This document shows, piece after piece, positions 36,419-45,066 of a DNA stretch of 64,000 bases. This DNA comes from Nevskiaceae bacterium (GTDB lineage Bacteria; Pseudomonadota; Gammaproteobacteria; Nevskiales; Nevskiaceae): NCBI GenBank assembly GCA_004298465.1, contig SCRT01000001.1, positions 248,001-312,000 on the forward strand, written 5' to 3'. Each line of letters begins with the position of its first letter. Position 1 is the first letter of the stretch. The translations under genes and the position numbers were made by a program. Under the pieces are notes generated by a model. It saw only the letters and a program-made list of their open reading frames with translations, searched no databases and had not been told where the DNA came from.

Positions 36419-36499
36419 TGAGCTGTATTCCGTTCGCTGTGGTGCCCTTGTCGGGCCAAGTGGCGGCGCCCATGTCCCAAGTTCATTAGGAGAAGGTTA

Positions 36500-38338
36500 A
36501 TGTGTGGATTGATCGCTGTGGTATGTCGGCAACGTAATCCCGTTCCTCTACTCTTGTCCGGCTTGAGGCGTGTGGAATACCGCGGCTACGACTCTGCGGG
36601 CATGGCAATCCTGGATCCGCAGGATCAGCTCTATGTCAAGCGTTCCGTCGGCAACGTCGGGAAGCTGGAATGCCTCCTTGCCGATGCGCCGGCGGCTTCG
36701 CGAGTGGGTATTGCGCACACCCGATGGGCCACTCACGGCGAAGCCACGGAACGAAACGCCCATCCACAGATTTCGCGCGGGCTTGTTGCCGTCGTTCATA
36801 ACGGGATCATCGAGAATTACCTGCTGTTGCGCAGGAGCCTCGAAGCGCGTGGCTACCATTTCCAATCGGACACGGATACCGAAGTCATTGCGCACGGCAT
36901 CCACGACCAGCTCACTCAAGGGAAATCGTTGTGCGTCGCGGTGCAGTCGATCTGTGCGCGCCTGCAAGGCTCTTACGCACTGGCTGTTCTGGGAACCACC
37001 GACCGTAATCGGGTCGTGGTCGCGCGTCGCGGCAGTCCGCTGGTCGTGGGCGTCGGACACGGCGAGTTTTACGCGGCATCGGACGTGGCGGCGATCCTGC
37101 CGATGACTCAGACCTTCTTCCGGCTCGAAGATGGCGATGTCGCGGAATTGAGTTGCGACGGTGCAAAGGTCCTGGATCGCGACGGACGTCTCGTGCAGCG
37201 CGGCCTCGAACACTCGGATCTCGACACGTCGCACGTCGACAAGGGCGGTTATCGGGATTTCATGCTCAAGGAGATCTTCGAACAGGGCCGCGCGTTGCGT
37301 GCGACGCTCGCTTCACGGATCGATGTGGGGCGTATACGGCTCGATGCCGGCGGGGAACTCGATCGCGTTCTGCAGGGAATCCGCCACGTCCACTGCGTCG
37401 CATGCGGCACGAGTTACCACGCCTGCGCAGTAGCCGGATATCTGATCGAAGCAATGGCCGGGATTCCGGCCACTGTCGAGCTCGCCAGTGAATATCGCTA
37501 TCGTCAACCCGTGGTACGCGAGGACAGCTTGTTCGTGGCGATGTCCCAATCCGGCGAAACCGCAGACACGCTTGCAGCCCTGCGCTTCGCGCGCGGCGCT
37601 GGGTATCGCGCCACGCTGGTGGTATGCAACGTGGCGGACAGTTCACTGGTACGGGAGGCCGACTTCGCGTTGATGACCGCCGTCGGCCCCGAGATCGGCG
37701 TGGCGTCGACCAAGTCCTTCACCGCGCAGCTTATGACGATAGCCCAGCTTGCGATCGTGTTGGCGCGCAATCGCGGATGCGACCCGGTCCCGGTGCGCGA
37801 GGGCGAGCACATTGCGGAGTTGGCGCGCACCTGCGTGCTGGTCGACCTGATCCTGGAGTTGAGCCCGGACATCAAACGGCTGGCGCAGGAATTCGTCGAG
37901 TACGAGCACACCCTGTTTCTCGGTCGCGGTGCCATGTACCCGGTGGCCATGGAAGGGGCGCTCAAGCTCAAGGAGATCTCCTACATTCACGCTGACGCAT
38001 ACGCGGCCGGAGCGCTCAAGCACGGGCCGCTGGCACTCGTCGATGCGCACATGCCCGTCGTAGCCCTGGCGCCCAGGAATCCGCTGCTCGACAAGCTCAG
38101 GTCCAACCTTCAGGAGGTCAGGGCACGCCATGGTCGGTTGTACATTTTTGCCGACAGCGATGCCGGCCTCGCTTCCGGCGTCGGGGCCACCGTCGTCAAG
38201 ATGCCGCACACCACCGCATTGTCCGCGCCCATCGTCTACACCGTGCCGCTGCAATTGCTGGCGTACCACGTGGCGGTCCTGCGCGGGACCAACGTAGATC
38301 AGCCGCGCAATCTCGCCAAATCGGTGACGGTTGAGTAG
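36500..38338 (+). CDS. glmS: Glutamine-fructose-6-phosphate aminotransferase (isomerising)
   Basis: The 612-residue enzyme has Cys2 as N-terminal nucleophile (MCGLIAVV), the glutaminase motifs RRVEYRGYDSAG and HTRWATHG, and two SIS sugar-isomerase domains (ACGTSYHAC, VAMSQSGETADT, EGALKLKEISYIHADAYAAG). The C-terminus ends DQPRNLAKSVTVE. It makes glucosamine-6-phosphate from fructose-6-phosphate and glutamine, the entry to UDP-GlcNAc. AGGAGAAGG precedes the ATG. Its location beside an amino-sugar polymer operon and behind a sigma54 promoter match suggests a dedicated second copy, in addition to a housekeeping glmS elsewhere (not visible here). Confidence 0.95.
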   Translation: MCGLIAVVCRQRNPVPLLLSGLRRVEYRGYDSAGMAILDPQDQLYVKRSVGNVGKLECLLADAPAASRVGIAHTRWATHGEATERNAHPQISRGLVAVVHNGIIENYLLLRRSLEARGYHFQSDTDTEVIAHGIHDQLTQGKSLCVAVQSICARLQGSYALAVLGTTDRNRVVVARRGSPLVVGVGHGEFYAASDVAAILPMTQTFFRLEDGDVAELSCDGAKVLDRDGRLVQRGLEHSDLDTSHVDKGGYRDFMLKEIFEQGRALRATLASRIDVGRIRLDAGGELDRVLQGIRHVHCVACGTSYHACAVAGYLIEAMAGIPATVELASEYRYRQPVVREDSLFVAMSQSGETADTLAALRFARGAGYRATLVVCNVADSSLVREADFALMTAVGPEIGVASTKSFTAQLMTIAQLAIVLARNRGCDPVPVREGEHIAELARTCVLVDLILELSPDIKRLAQEFVEYEHTLFLGRGAMYPVAMEGALKLKEISYIHADAYAAGALKHGPLALVDAHMPVVALAPRNPLLDKLRSNLQEVRARHGRLYIFADSDAGLASGVGATVVKMPHTTALSAPIVYTVPLQLLAYHVAVLRGTNVDQPRNLAKSVTVE

Positions 38339-38342
38339 CACG

Positions 38343-39536
38343 ATGGCGATCGCGCATCCACGACAGCTTGGAGCGCGGGGGCGTGCATGGGCTTGCGGCA
38401 CGCTGCTGGTCGCCGCGATGACGGGCGCTTATGCGGCTGTTCCGCCCCCGGTTCCTCCGGCCGGAAACAGCGCGTGGGTTTACGATGCCCTGTATCAGGA
38501 TGGCCGGCGTTCGGGAAGCTCACCTGGCAGTTTCGCTGCGGCACTGAATCGGTATAACCGCCGGGCGCGCCGCGGTTCGGCGATCACTCGCGTATTCGTC
38601 TATGGAGGAACACTCGAGATGTATTGCCGAGGCAGCGGAGCCACCTGTCGCCCGCAGGATCTGAAGGTCTCGTTCGGGGTCTCCGGGCACCAGTCGATTG
38701 CCGCCTATGCACGCGAGCTGCAGCCGGTGGATGGGCGGCCGGTGCGCGTGGTTGCGATTCTGGACGGAGCGATCCGGGCCAATTACGCGGGGAGCTTGAA
38801 GGGCTTCAATCAGCTGTCGCCGGAAATGGCCGGGCTGTTTGCCGACAAGGTTGCCCGCCAGATCTGCAGTGATGCCGAGATTTCAGCAGTCCAGTTCGAT
38901 CTGGAGCCTTTTGATGTACGCACGCGCAATGGCCAGTATTATTTCTATCGCCGTATCGCCGAAGACTTCAGCGGCGCAAGTGGCGGGGCCGGGCACAACG
39001 CTTTCGGCTGTCGTGATCCCACGCATCCCGCGGGCCGTTATTTCTCGGTGTTTGGGTCACCGCACAGCCTGAGTGCACGAGGCGCCGCGGGGCGAAACCT
39101 GCAGGAGATCCTGACAGCGCAGCACAATGGTTTCTTCATCGGGGCTTTGTACGATCTGAGTGACGAGCCGGCGGGTCATCCTGTTCCCCCGGACCGCTAT
39201 CGCAGAAAAGCGCTGGCGCTGGCACGCGCTGCCGCGCGTGGCGCGGCGCGATGGGGCATCCCGTATCAACTGGCCATCCCGGCGAGCGCCAGCGCGCACG
39301 AATATGCGATGTGCAAGGGGCGGTCGTGCGGGCTCGGCGCCGATACCGGCAGTTCGCAATCCGACTATCTCGAAGCTGCGGTCGACGCCATCAAGGCCAG
39401 CAATTCCGCTACCAATCCGCTTTACCTGGGGGCAGCGGTATGGGCCTGGAGTCGCGCTATCGTGGCTGACGGAATGCAATTTTCGCCCGCGGAGCCGACC
39501 GCACACGACCAGGAATATTTAGAAGACAATCTGTAG
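38343..39536 (+). CDS. Secreted protein of unknown family, possibly hydrolase-like
   Basis: I do not recognise the family. The 397-residue product has a signal peptide (ACGTLLVAAMTGAYA, residues ~17-32). The mature part has patterns like RVVAILDGAIRANY, ISAVQFDLEPFDV and GIPYQLAIPASASAHEYAMC. The acidic DLEPFD at a predicted strand end and the spacing are reminiscent of TIM-barrel glycoside hydrolases, but I cannot name one. It starts five bases after glmS (ATG 38343; a TTG at 38331 overlaps glmS). Between glmS and the kinase it may process or sense the polysaccharide in the periplasm. Confidence 0.7.
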   Translation: MAIAHPRQLGARGRAWACGTLLVAAMTGAYAAVPPPVPPAGNSAWVYDALYQDGRRSGSSPGSFAAALNRYNRRARRGSAITRVFVYGGTLEMYCRGSGATCRPQDLKVSFGVSGHQSIAAYARELQPVDGRPVRVVAILDGAIRANYAGSLKGFNQLSPEMAGLFADKVARQICSDAEISAVQFDLEPFDVRTRNGQYYFYRRIAEDFSGASGGAGHNAFGCRDPTHPAGRYFSVFGSPHSLSARGAAGRNLQEILTAQHNGFFIGALYDLSDEPAGHPVPPDRYRRKALALARAAARGAARWGIPYQLAIPASASAHEYAMCKGRSCGLGADTGSSQSDYLEAAVDAIKASNSATNPLYLGAAVWAWSRAIVADGMQFSPAEPTAHDQEYLEDNL

Positions 39537-39549
39537 TGCAAAGCGACCG

Positions 39550-41127
39550 ATGTATGCGATGAGTATGAAAGAAGTGTTCAGCGCGGCTCAGCACGACGGC
39601 TGGTTCAGCCGTGCGCGAACCGGGCTGGCTTTGCGCGTGCTTGGCGCCATGCGGTCGCATTTCTATCCGCACTCGATCATGCGTGCGATGATCGTGGTGC
39701 TTTGTGTGTTGCTGATACCGCTGGTTGTTGCGACCGTCACGGCGACGGTCGGCTTGGAGCGCCTGACGCTGCAAAACCAGAGGGCCATCATTCACGCCAC
39801 CGCTGTGGTTCGCTATGGGCACCAGCTTCTGGGCGAGCTGGGCGACATGGAACGCGCGGCTGGCATCTACGAGATTCTCGGAGACACCAAGTTCTTCGAG
39901 TCGTATCGACACAGCAGAGAGTTGTTTCAGGCGACACTTCGGAAATTGAAGCAGCAGCCTCTGGCGGGGGCGCAGCTCGGCCAGCTTGGCCAACTGGATG
40001 CGGCCGAGCGTGCCTTGTCGGCCCAGCTCGACGGGCCGCCCCTCAGCCCTGATGGGGAGCAGGCCCTGGTGGCAGAGTTGCAGCAGATGAGGCGCATGGC
40101 CCAGGACGTGTTGACTCAAAGCAGTCGTTCCGTCGAAGCCAAGCTCGCGCGCATGCAGGAACGGTCGGCGCATACGCGTCGCGTGCTCCTGTGGGAGGCT
40201 GCAGCCGTGATACCGGCGGTGGCGTTGGTCTGTCTGCTGGTGATTGTGATGATCGTTCGACCCCTGCGCCGTATTGAAGGAAAGATCCGGGAGCTGGGCA
40301 ACGGTGATTTCGACGGGCCGCTTACGGTCTATGGTCCGCGCGACATCGAACGCCTCGGTGAACGGCTGGAGTGGCTGCGCAGCAGGCTCAGCGAGCTCGA
40401 AAACGAGAAACAGACGTTCCTGCAGCATGTGTCTCACGAGCTGAAGACGCCCTTGGCCAGCGTACGTGAAGGCGCAAGCCTCCTCAGCGACGGCGTGGTC
40501 GGGCAGCTGAATGCCCAGCAAAGCGAGGTCACCACCATCATTTCCAGAAGTACGCAGCAACTGCAGAAGCGTATCGAGGATCTGCTCGATTTCAGTGCGG
40601 CGCAGAGCCGCGACACCGCATTGCAGATCGTCGCAGTCAGCCTTAGCTGGCTGGTTGAAGAACTCGTTGCGCAATACACCCTGGTAACGGATGGCCGCAG
40701 GGTTAGAATAGAAACACGGCTGGTTCCCATCACCATAGAAGCGGATCGCGAGAAGGTCAGCATCGTTCTGGACAACCTGCTGTCCAACGCCGTGAAGTAC
40801 GCACCGCCCGAGAGCACGATCGTCGTGAGTGTTTCGCATGACCGGGACTGGGCGCAGATGGATGTGCTTGATCAGGGACCTGGAATTGGACCGCAGGACC
40901 GTGAGCGCATTTTCGAACCTTTTTATCGAGGTACCGGAATAGGGGCAGAAACCGAGAGTGTGGGGGGCAGTGGACTTGGGCTATCGATCGCGCGCGAGTA
41001 CGTGAGAGCCCACGGAGGCAGCATCGATGTGGTTGGCAGTGACCGCGGAGCGCATTTGCGCATCCGCCTACCGATCCATAGCACGTGGCTGTCCGTCGCG
41101 AGCAAGCGTGGTAGCGCTCGCGTTTAG
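39550..41127 (+). CDS. glrK: Sensor histidine kinase, GlrK (QseE)-like
   Basis: The 525-residue kinase has membrane helices at about 44-66 and 216-238 with a helical periplasmic domain between, HAMP, the H-box QHVSHELKTPLAS with His296, the N-box LLSNAVKYAPP, and G-boxes DQGPGIG and GGSGLGLSIA. This layout, with a QseG-like lipoprotein and a GlrR gene directly behind, is the GlrK-QseG-GlrR module. ATG 39550 and the nearby 39559 and 39565 are all possible starts. The signal is unknown; in enterobacteria the system responds to envelope stress. Confidence 0.88.
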   Translation: MYAMSMKEVFSAAQHDGWFSRARTGLALRVLGAMRSHFYPHSIMRAMIVVLCVLLIPLVVATVTATVGLERLTLQNQRAIIHATAVVRYGHQLLGELGDMERAAGIYEILGDTKFFESYRHSRELFQATLRKLKQQPLAGAQLGQLGQLDAAERALSAQLDGPPLSPDGEQALVAELQQMRRMAQDVLTQSSRSVEAKLARMQERSAHTRRVLLWEAAAVIPAVALVCLLVIVMIVRPLRRIEGKIRELGNGDFDGPLTVYGPRDIERLGERLEWLRSRLSELENEKQTFLQHVSHELKTPLASVREGASLLSDGVVGQLNAQQSEVTTIISRSTQQLQKRIEDLLDFSAAQSRDTALQIVAVSLSWLVEELVAQYTLVTDGRRVRIETRLVPITIEADREKVSIVLDNLLSNAVKYAPPESTIVVSVSHDRDWAQMDVLDQGPGIGPQDRERIFEPFYRGTGIGAETESVGGSGLGLSIAREYVRAHGGSIDVVGSDRGAHLRIRLPIHSTWLSVASKRGSARV

Positions 41128-41593
41128 CATGCTGCTTGGCGCCTGTTCCACGCTATCTTCCAATACCGGCTGGTGGTCGGTTGGCGGCGCCATGCAGCAG
41201 CGTGAACTGCTGGTCTATGCGGATGGCCTTGGCAGTTATGACAACGATCGCCTGGAGCAGGAGCTGCATCGCGTTCGTCGCCAGTTCCTGGCGGACCCGA
41301 GCGCCTACCACCGGTTGAAACTTGCGTTGTTGCTGATGACGCGAGGAACCTCGATCACGAACGACGCAGCGGCGCGTTCGCTTCTGTCCGCCTATGTGCG
41401 CCATGACAGTGATGCCGAAGATCCGATGGCACTGCGTCCGCTGGCGCAATACCTGCTGCTGACGCTGCAGTCGCGTAACAGCGTTAACAATGCCCTCGCA
41501 ACCGAGCGGGACAAGAACGCGGATTTGCAGGAAAAGATTCAGAAAGTCACGAAAGTCGTCGGTGATTCACAGGCGGCGGGACATGCGCATTGA
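41108..41593 (+). CDS. QseG-like lipoprotein
   Basis: From GTG 41108 the 161-residue product opens with VVALAFSMLLGAC, a lipobox LLGAC with cysteine near position 13, then a mostly helical domain (ELLVYADGLGSYDNDRLEQE, RRQFLADPSAYHRLKLALLL) and a C-terminal coiled coil (ATERDKNADLQEKIQKVTKV). Size and position between kinase and regulator match E. coli QseG, the outer-membrane lipoprotein that binds and activates GlrK. It overlaps glrK by 20 bases and glrR by 11, so the three are probably translated together. An upstream start at 41027 would put 27 residues before the lipoprotein signal. Confidence 0.78.
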   Translation: MVALAFSMLLGACSTLSSNTGWWSVGGAMQQRELLVYADGLGSYDNDRLEQELHRVRRQFLADPSAYHRLKLALLLMTRGTSITNDAAARSLLSAYVRHDSDAEDPMALRPLAQYLLLTLQSRNSVNNALATERDKNADLQEKIQKVTKVVGDSQAAGHAH

Positions 41594-42986
41594 TGCGGTG
41601 CACGCCGCGCCGGAGCGCTTGCCTGTGACGAAGACTTCGCGGATATTGCTGGTCGATGACGATCCGTCGCTGCTGCGGCTTCTCGCGATGCGCCTGAAGG
41701 CTACCGGCTATACGGTCAGGACGGCGCGGAGCGGTGAAGAGGCGCTGATCACCGTATCCGCGTTCCAGCCTGCGCTTGTGATCACCGACCTGCTGATGGA
41801 TGGCATGGACGGCATGAAACTGTTCGCGCAGTTGCACATCGGGAACCCGTCGTTGCCGGTCATCGTCCTGACGGCACACGGCACGATTCCGAATGCGGTC
41901 GATGCCACGCAAAAAGGCGTATTCAGCTACCTTACGAAACCGTTCGACAGCGCAAAACTGTTGGACGAGGTCGCCCGCGCGCTGACGGTGTACACCGCTG
42001 CGCCGCTTCACCCGCCCAGCGCCGACGATGCCGATGGATGGTGCCGACCCATCGTCACGCGCAATCCGGCGATGCAGACCCTGCTGGTCCAGGCCCGGCA
42101 GGCGGCCGCGTTCGACGTGAGCGTTCTTATCCAGAGCGAAAGCGGCACCGGCAAGGAGTTGCTCGCCCAGGCGATCCATCGAGCCAGCTCTCGGGCGCAG
42201 CGGCCGTTCATCGCATTGAACTGCAGTGCTGTGCCCGAGGCACTGTTGGAATCCGAATTGTTCGGACATACCAAGGGAGCGTTCACCGGCGCAGCCCACG
42301 AACACAAGGGCCTGTTCCAGGCGGCCTCCGGCGGGACGCTCTTCCTGGACGAGATCGGCGACATGCCCATTGAGTTCCAGGCCAAGCTGCTGCGCGCGCT
42401 CCAGGAAAAGGAGGTGCGTCCGATCGGTTCGACCGCCAGTGTGCAGGTGGATGTGAGGATCCTCGCGGCGACCCACCGCGACCTGGTGGATGAGGTAGGC
42501 CACAAGCGCTTTCGCGAAGACCTCTATTACCGCCTGGACGTGATACAGCTCGGAATCCCCCCGCTGCGCGAGCGGCGCGAGGATATTCCGCTCCTCGCGA
42601 ACGATTTCCTTGAGGAATTCTCGGTCGATCAATCGACCGGCAAGCAAAAGCGCTTTTCGCCGGAAGCGATGGAAGCGCTGGTGGCGGCGGAGTGGCCCGG
42701 AAACGTGAGGCAGTTGCGCAACGTCGTGGAACGGACGATGGTGTTGTCGCCCGCGACCATCATCCCCGCCACTCAGGTCCGCCAGGCGCTCAAGAAGGTG
42801 GAAAGCATCCCTTCGCTCGCCAACGTGCGCGAATGCGCGGAGCGGCAATATCTCGTCCAGATCCTGAAAATCGCCGGCGGGAGCGTGACGCGCGCGGCAC
42901 AGCTGGCGCAGCGGAACCGCACGGAGCTTTACAAGCTCATAAACCGCCATCACATCGACTTGAATGAATTCCGCAGCGGTGCCTGA
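41583..42986 (+). CDS. glrR: Sigma54-dependent response regulator GlrR (QseF)
   Basis: The 467-residue regulator has a receiver domain (LLVDDDPSL, phospho-acceptor Asp69, Lys in YLTKPF), an AAA+ domain with Walker A SESGTGKE (185-192), an intact GAFTGA loop (232-237) for sigma54 contact and Walker B GGTLFLDEIGD, and a C-terminal Fis-type HTH (GGSVTRAAQLAQRNRTELYK). It should bind TGTC-N10-GACA sites and open sigma54 promoters. Two such promoters and two sites lie in the same locus at 35882-36418. It is the last gene of the set and is followed at once by an IS3 remnant. Confidence 0.93.
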   Translation: MRIDAVHAAPERLPVTKTSRILLVDDDPSLLRLLAMRLKATGYTVRTARSGEEALITVSAFQPALVITDLLMDGMDGMKLFAQLHIGNPSLPVIVLTAHGTIPNAVDATQKGVFSYLTKPFDSAKLLDEVARALTVYTAAPLHPPSADDADGWCRPIVTRNPAMQTLLVQARQAAAFDVSVLIQSESGTGKELLAQAIHRASSRAQRPFIALNCSAVPEALLESELFGHTKGAFTGAAHEHKGLFQAASGGTLFLDEIGDMPIEFQAKLLRALQEKEVRPIGSTASVQVDVRILAATHRDLVDEVGHKRFREDLYYRLDVIQLGIPPLRERREDIPLLANDFLEEFSVDQSTGKQKRFSPEAMEALVAAEWPGNVRQLRNVVERTMVLSPATIIPATQVRQALKKVESIPSLANVRECAERQYLVQILKIAGGSVTRAAQLAQRNRTELYKLINRHHIDLNEFRSGA

Positions 42987-42989
42987 AGG

Positions 42990-43245
42990 AAGCGGATTGA
43001 CCTGAGGAACTTCGTCGATACCCATCGCGACACCTTCGGGGTTGAGCCGATCCACAAGGTTCGGCAGTTCCGTGTCGTTCGGCCCGACCTGCCCTGGATC
43101 CCGGACTTCACCTGCGTCTCGACCTTGCAGGGCTGGCGGTATGTGGCTTCGTGATCGACGTATTCGCCAGACATATCGTCGGCTGGCGCGTCAACGCCAC
43201 GATGCGGACGGATTCCGTGAGCGTTGAACATGGGGCTGCCGACGG
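42990..43245 (+). pseudogene. IS3-family transposase OrfB remnant
   Basis: Fragments of an IS3 OrfB are seen: RIDLRNFVDTHRDTFGVEPI (the HTH_21 start), then after a ~100-codon deletion DFTCVSTLQGWRYVA and, one base out of frame, FVIDVFARHIVGWRVNATMR. No catalytic set remains. It marks the right edge of the exopolysaccharide locus. Confidence 0.75.
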
Positions 43246-43407
43246 TCAGTTCAGCCAGGATCCTGGATCCTTCAGGATGCCCAAGGGCACACCGTAGGCC
43301 GCCCCAATGGACATCAAGTCGTCCCGTGGGAGTTCGTCGATGCAGTAGATCAATTCGGTGTCGGGGTCACCAACATCAGTTGGTTCCGCTGACTCCTGAC
43401 GCAACAT
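43246..43407 (-). CDS. Small hypothetical ORF, doubtful
   Basis: A 53-codon frame (MLRQESAEPTDVGDPDTELI then DELPRDDLMSIGAAYGVPLG) runs from ATG 43407 to a stop abutting the IS3 remnant. It is acidic with no membrane segment and matches nothing I know. The ribosome site is weak. It may be a fragment left by IS activity. Confidence 0.25.
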   Translation of the reverse strand: MLRQESAEPTDVGDPDTELIYCIDELPRDDLMSIGAAYGVPLGILKDPGSWLN

Positions 43408-43437
43408 GCTGATTCCGTTTGTATTGGTTCCACCACT

Positions 43438-43466
43438 TTGCAGTTGGGCACGCGGTCCAGTACAAT
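43438..43466 (+). promoter_or_regulatory. Promoter of the initiator tRNA
   Basis: TTGCAG at 43438-43443 and TACAAT at 43461-43466 with an ideal 17-base spacer, ending 14 bases before the tRNA 5' end. Confidence 0.8.
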
Positions 43467-43480
43467 GTGCAGCTTGCCGG

Positions 43481-43557
<77 letters not shown>

Positions 43558-43692
43558 TTTTCATAGATGGTGAGGTCTGCGACGGCATCCCGTCGACACC
43601 TTATTACACCGGTATTCCCTCGATTCGACTACTGGATTCCGCGACGTTGAAATGCGTTGCGACAGCTTTTCGCTACTGCGGGTCGGCATTTC

Positions 43693-43709
43693 CTTAAGAA
43701 TTCCTTAAT
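43693..43709. promoter_or_regulatory. PmrA/QseB-type box upstream of the glycosyltransferase operon
   Basis: CTTAAG-AATTC-CTTAAT is two hexamers with 11-base period, matching the PmrA consensus YTTAAK-N5-YTTAAK at all positions. It lies ~130 bases before the HpnI-like gene. The window also encodes a QseB/PmrA-type regulator 3 kb away. Confidence 0.65.
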
Positions 43710-43836
43710 ACTTGTGGGTAAGAATCATTTTCGACGCCTGCAAGGTGGCCAAACCGGTATTGCGGGCAGGATGTGCCGATAATCGGTGACCGGCATGCTC
43801 GGGGTTTGGGGCATTTCTCCATATTAAGGCTGCCGA

Positions 43837-45066
43837 ATGGCTGCGTTGTCTCTTTTGTTGATCCCCGCTTTCGGTTTGGTGCTGTGTTGCGCGGCTGCGT
43901 TCTACGCGCTGGCATCGCTGATCGCGGTGCTGTGGGCATCCAGGCGTCGTGATGCCCTGCCGTTTACCGAGGCGGAAATTCCGGTCACCATCCTCAAGCC
44001 GCTGCACGGCGGGGAACCGCGCCTGTACGAGAACCTGCGGTCGTTCTGTGTCCAGGACTACCCGTGCTTCCAGTTGCTGTTCGGCGTGCGCGATGCGGCT
44101 GATCCCGCGGTTGCGGTCGTCGAGCGGCTGCGGGCGGAGTTCCCGGCGCGTGATATCGGGTTGATCGCCGACTCACGGCTGTACGGCCAGAATTTCAAGG
44201 TTAACAACCTCATCAACCTGTTGCCGGATGCCCGTCATCCGTGGCTCGTCATCGCGGACAGTGATATTGGCGTGCAGCCGGACTATCTGCGGCGCGTGTG
44301 CACGCCTTTGGCGCAACCGGATACGGGCGTTGTCACCTGCCTGTATCGCGGGCGGGCATTGGGCGGGCTGTGGTCGCGGCTCGGGTGTCTGTTCATCGAC
44401 GAATGGTTTGCCCCGTCCGTGCGGCTGAGCAATCTGCTCGGGTCGCACAGCTTTGGCTTCGGCGCCACCCTTGCCCTGCGGCGCGCGACGCTGGATGCTA
44501 TCGGCGGCTTCCGGTCCATTGCTGATGAACTTGCCGACGACTACCGTCTTGCCGAACGTGTGCGGGAAATCGGCTTGAAAACGGTGCTTTCGGAAGTCGT
44601 CGTTTCGACCGACGTCACGGAGGATTCCGCCCGCGCACTGTTACGCCACGAGCTGCGCTGGATGCGCACCATCCGCAGCGTCAACCCCGTGGGCTACGCA
44701 TTCATGGTCGTCAGCTTCGACCTGCCCGTTGCAGCGCTCGGCGTCGTTCTGACCGCGGGCTCGGCGCCGGCGCTCGGCCTGTTCGCTGGAGTGGCGGTCA
44801 TCCGGGCCATCCTGCATTTCATCGCGGCGGGTGGGGGTGAACGGTCGCGTTCGCAGGCGTTGCGACACGCGCTTGCCACACTGCCGCTCGTTCCGTTGCG
44901 CGACACCTTGAATCTGATCCTGTGGGGAGCGGGATTTGTGCGCCGCCGGGTGGTCTGGGCGGGGCGCGACCTCGATTTCGATGACAAGGGCATGTTCTGC
45001 GGTGACATGCTGAGCTCGGGTACCCGCGATACGGGCCGAGCCGGACGAGAAAACACTTCGACGTGA
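43837..45066 (+). CDS. HpnI-like glycosyltransferase (GT2/GT21)
   Basis: The 409-residue protein has an N-terminal membrane helix (LSLLLIPAFGLVLCCAAAFY), then a ceramide-glucosyltransferase-type GT21 domain: VTILKPLHGGEPRLYENL, the DxD-like ADSDIGVQPDY, SHSFGFGATLALRR, DELADDYRLAERV, and the HELRWMRT motif (QxxRW analogue), with C-terminal helices. This resembles HpnI, which adds GlcNAc to bacteriohopanetetrol, but no hopanoid genes are in the window, so another lipid acceptor is possible. It overlaps the PAP2 gene by four bases (GTGA). Regulation by a PmrA/QseB-type factor is suggested by the box at 43693-43709. Confidence 0.75.
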   Translation: MAALSLLLIPAFGLVLCCAAAFYALASLIAVLWASRRRDALPFTEAEIPVTILKPLHGGEPRLYENLRSFCVQDYPCFQLLFGVRDAADPAVAVVERLRAEFPARDIGLIADSRLYGQNFKVNNLINLLPDARHPWLVIADSDIGVQPDYLRRVCTPLAQPDTGVVTCLYRGRALGGLWSRLGCLFIDEWFAPSVRLSNLLGSHSFGFGATLALRRATLDAIGGFRSIADELADDYRLAERVREIGLKTVLSEVVVSTDVTEDSARALLRHELRWMRTIRSVNPVGYAFMVVSFDLPVAALGVVLTAGSAPALGLFAGVAVIRAILHFIAAGGGERSRSQALRHALATLPLVPLRDTLNLILWGAGFVRRRVVWAGRDLDFDDKGMFCGDMLSSGTRDTGRAGRENTST

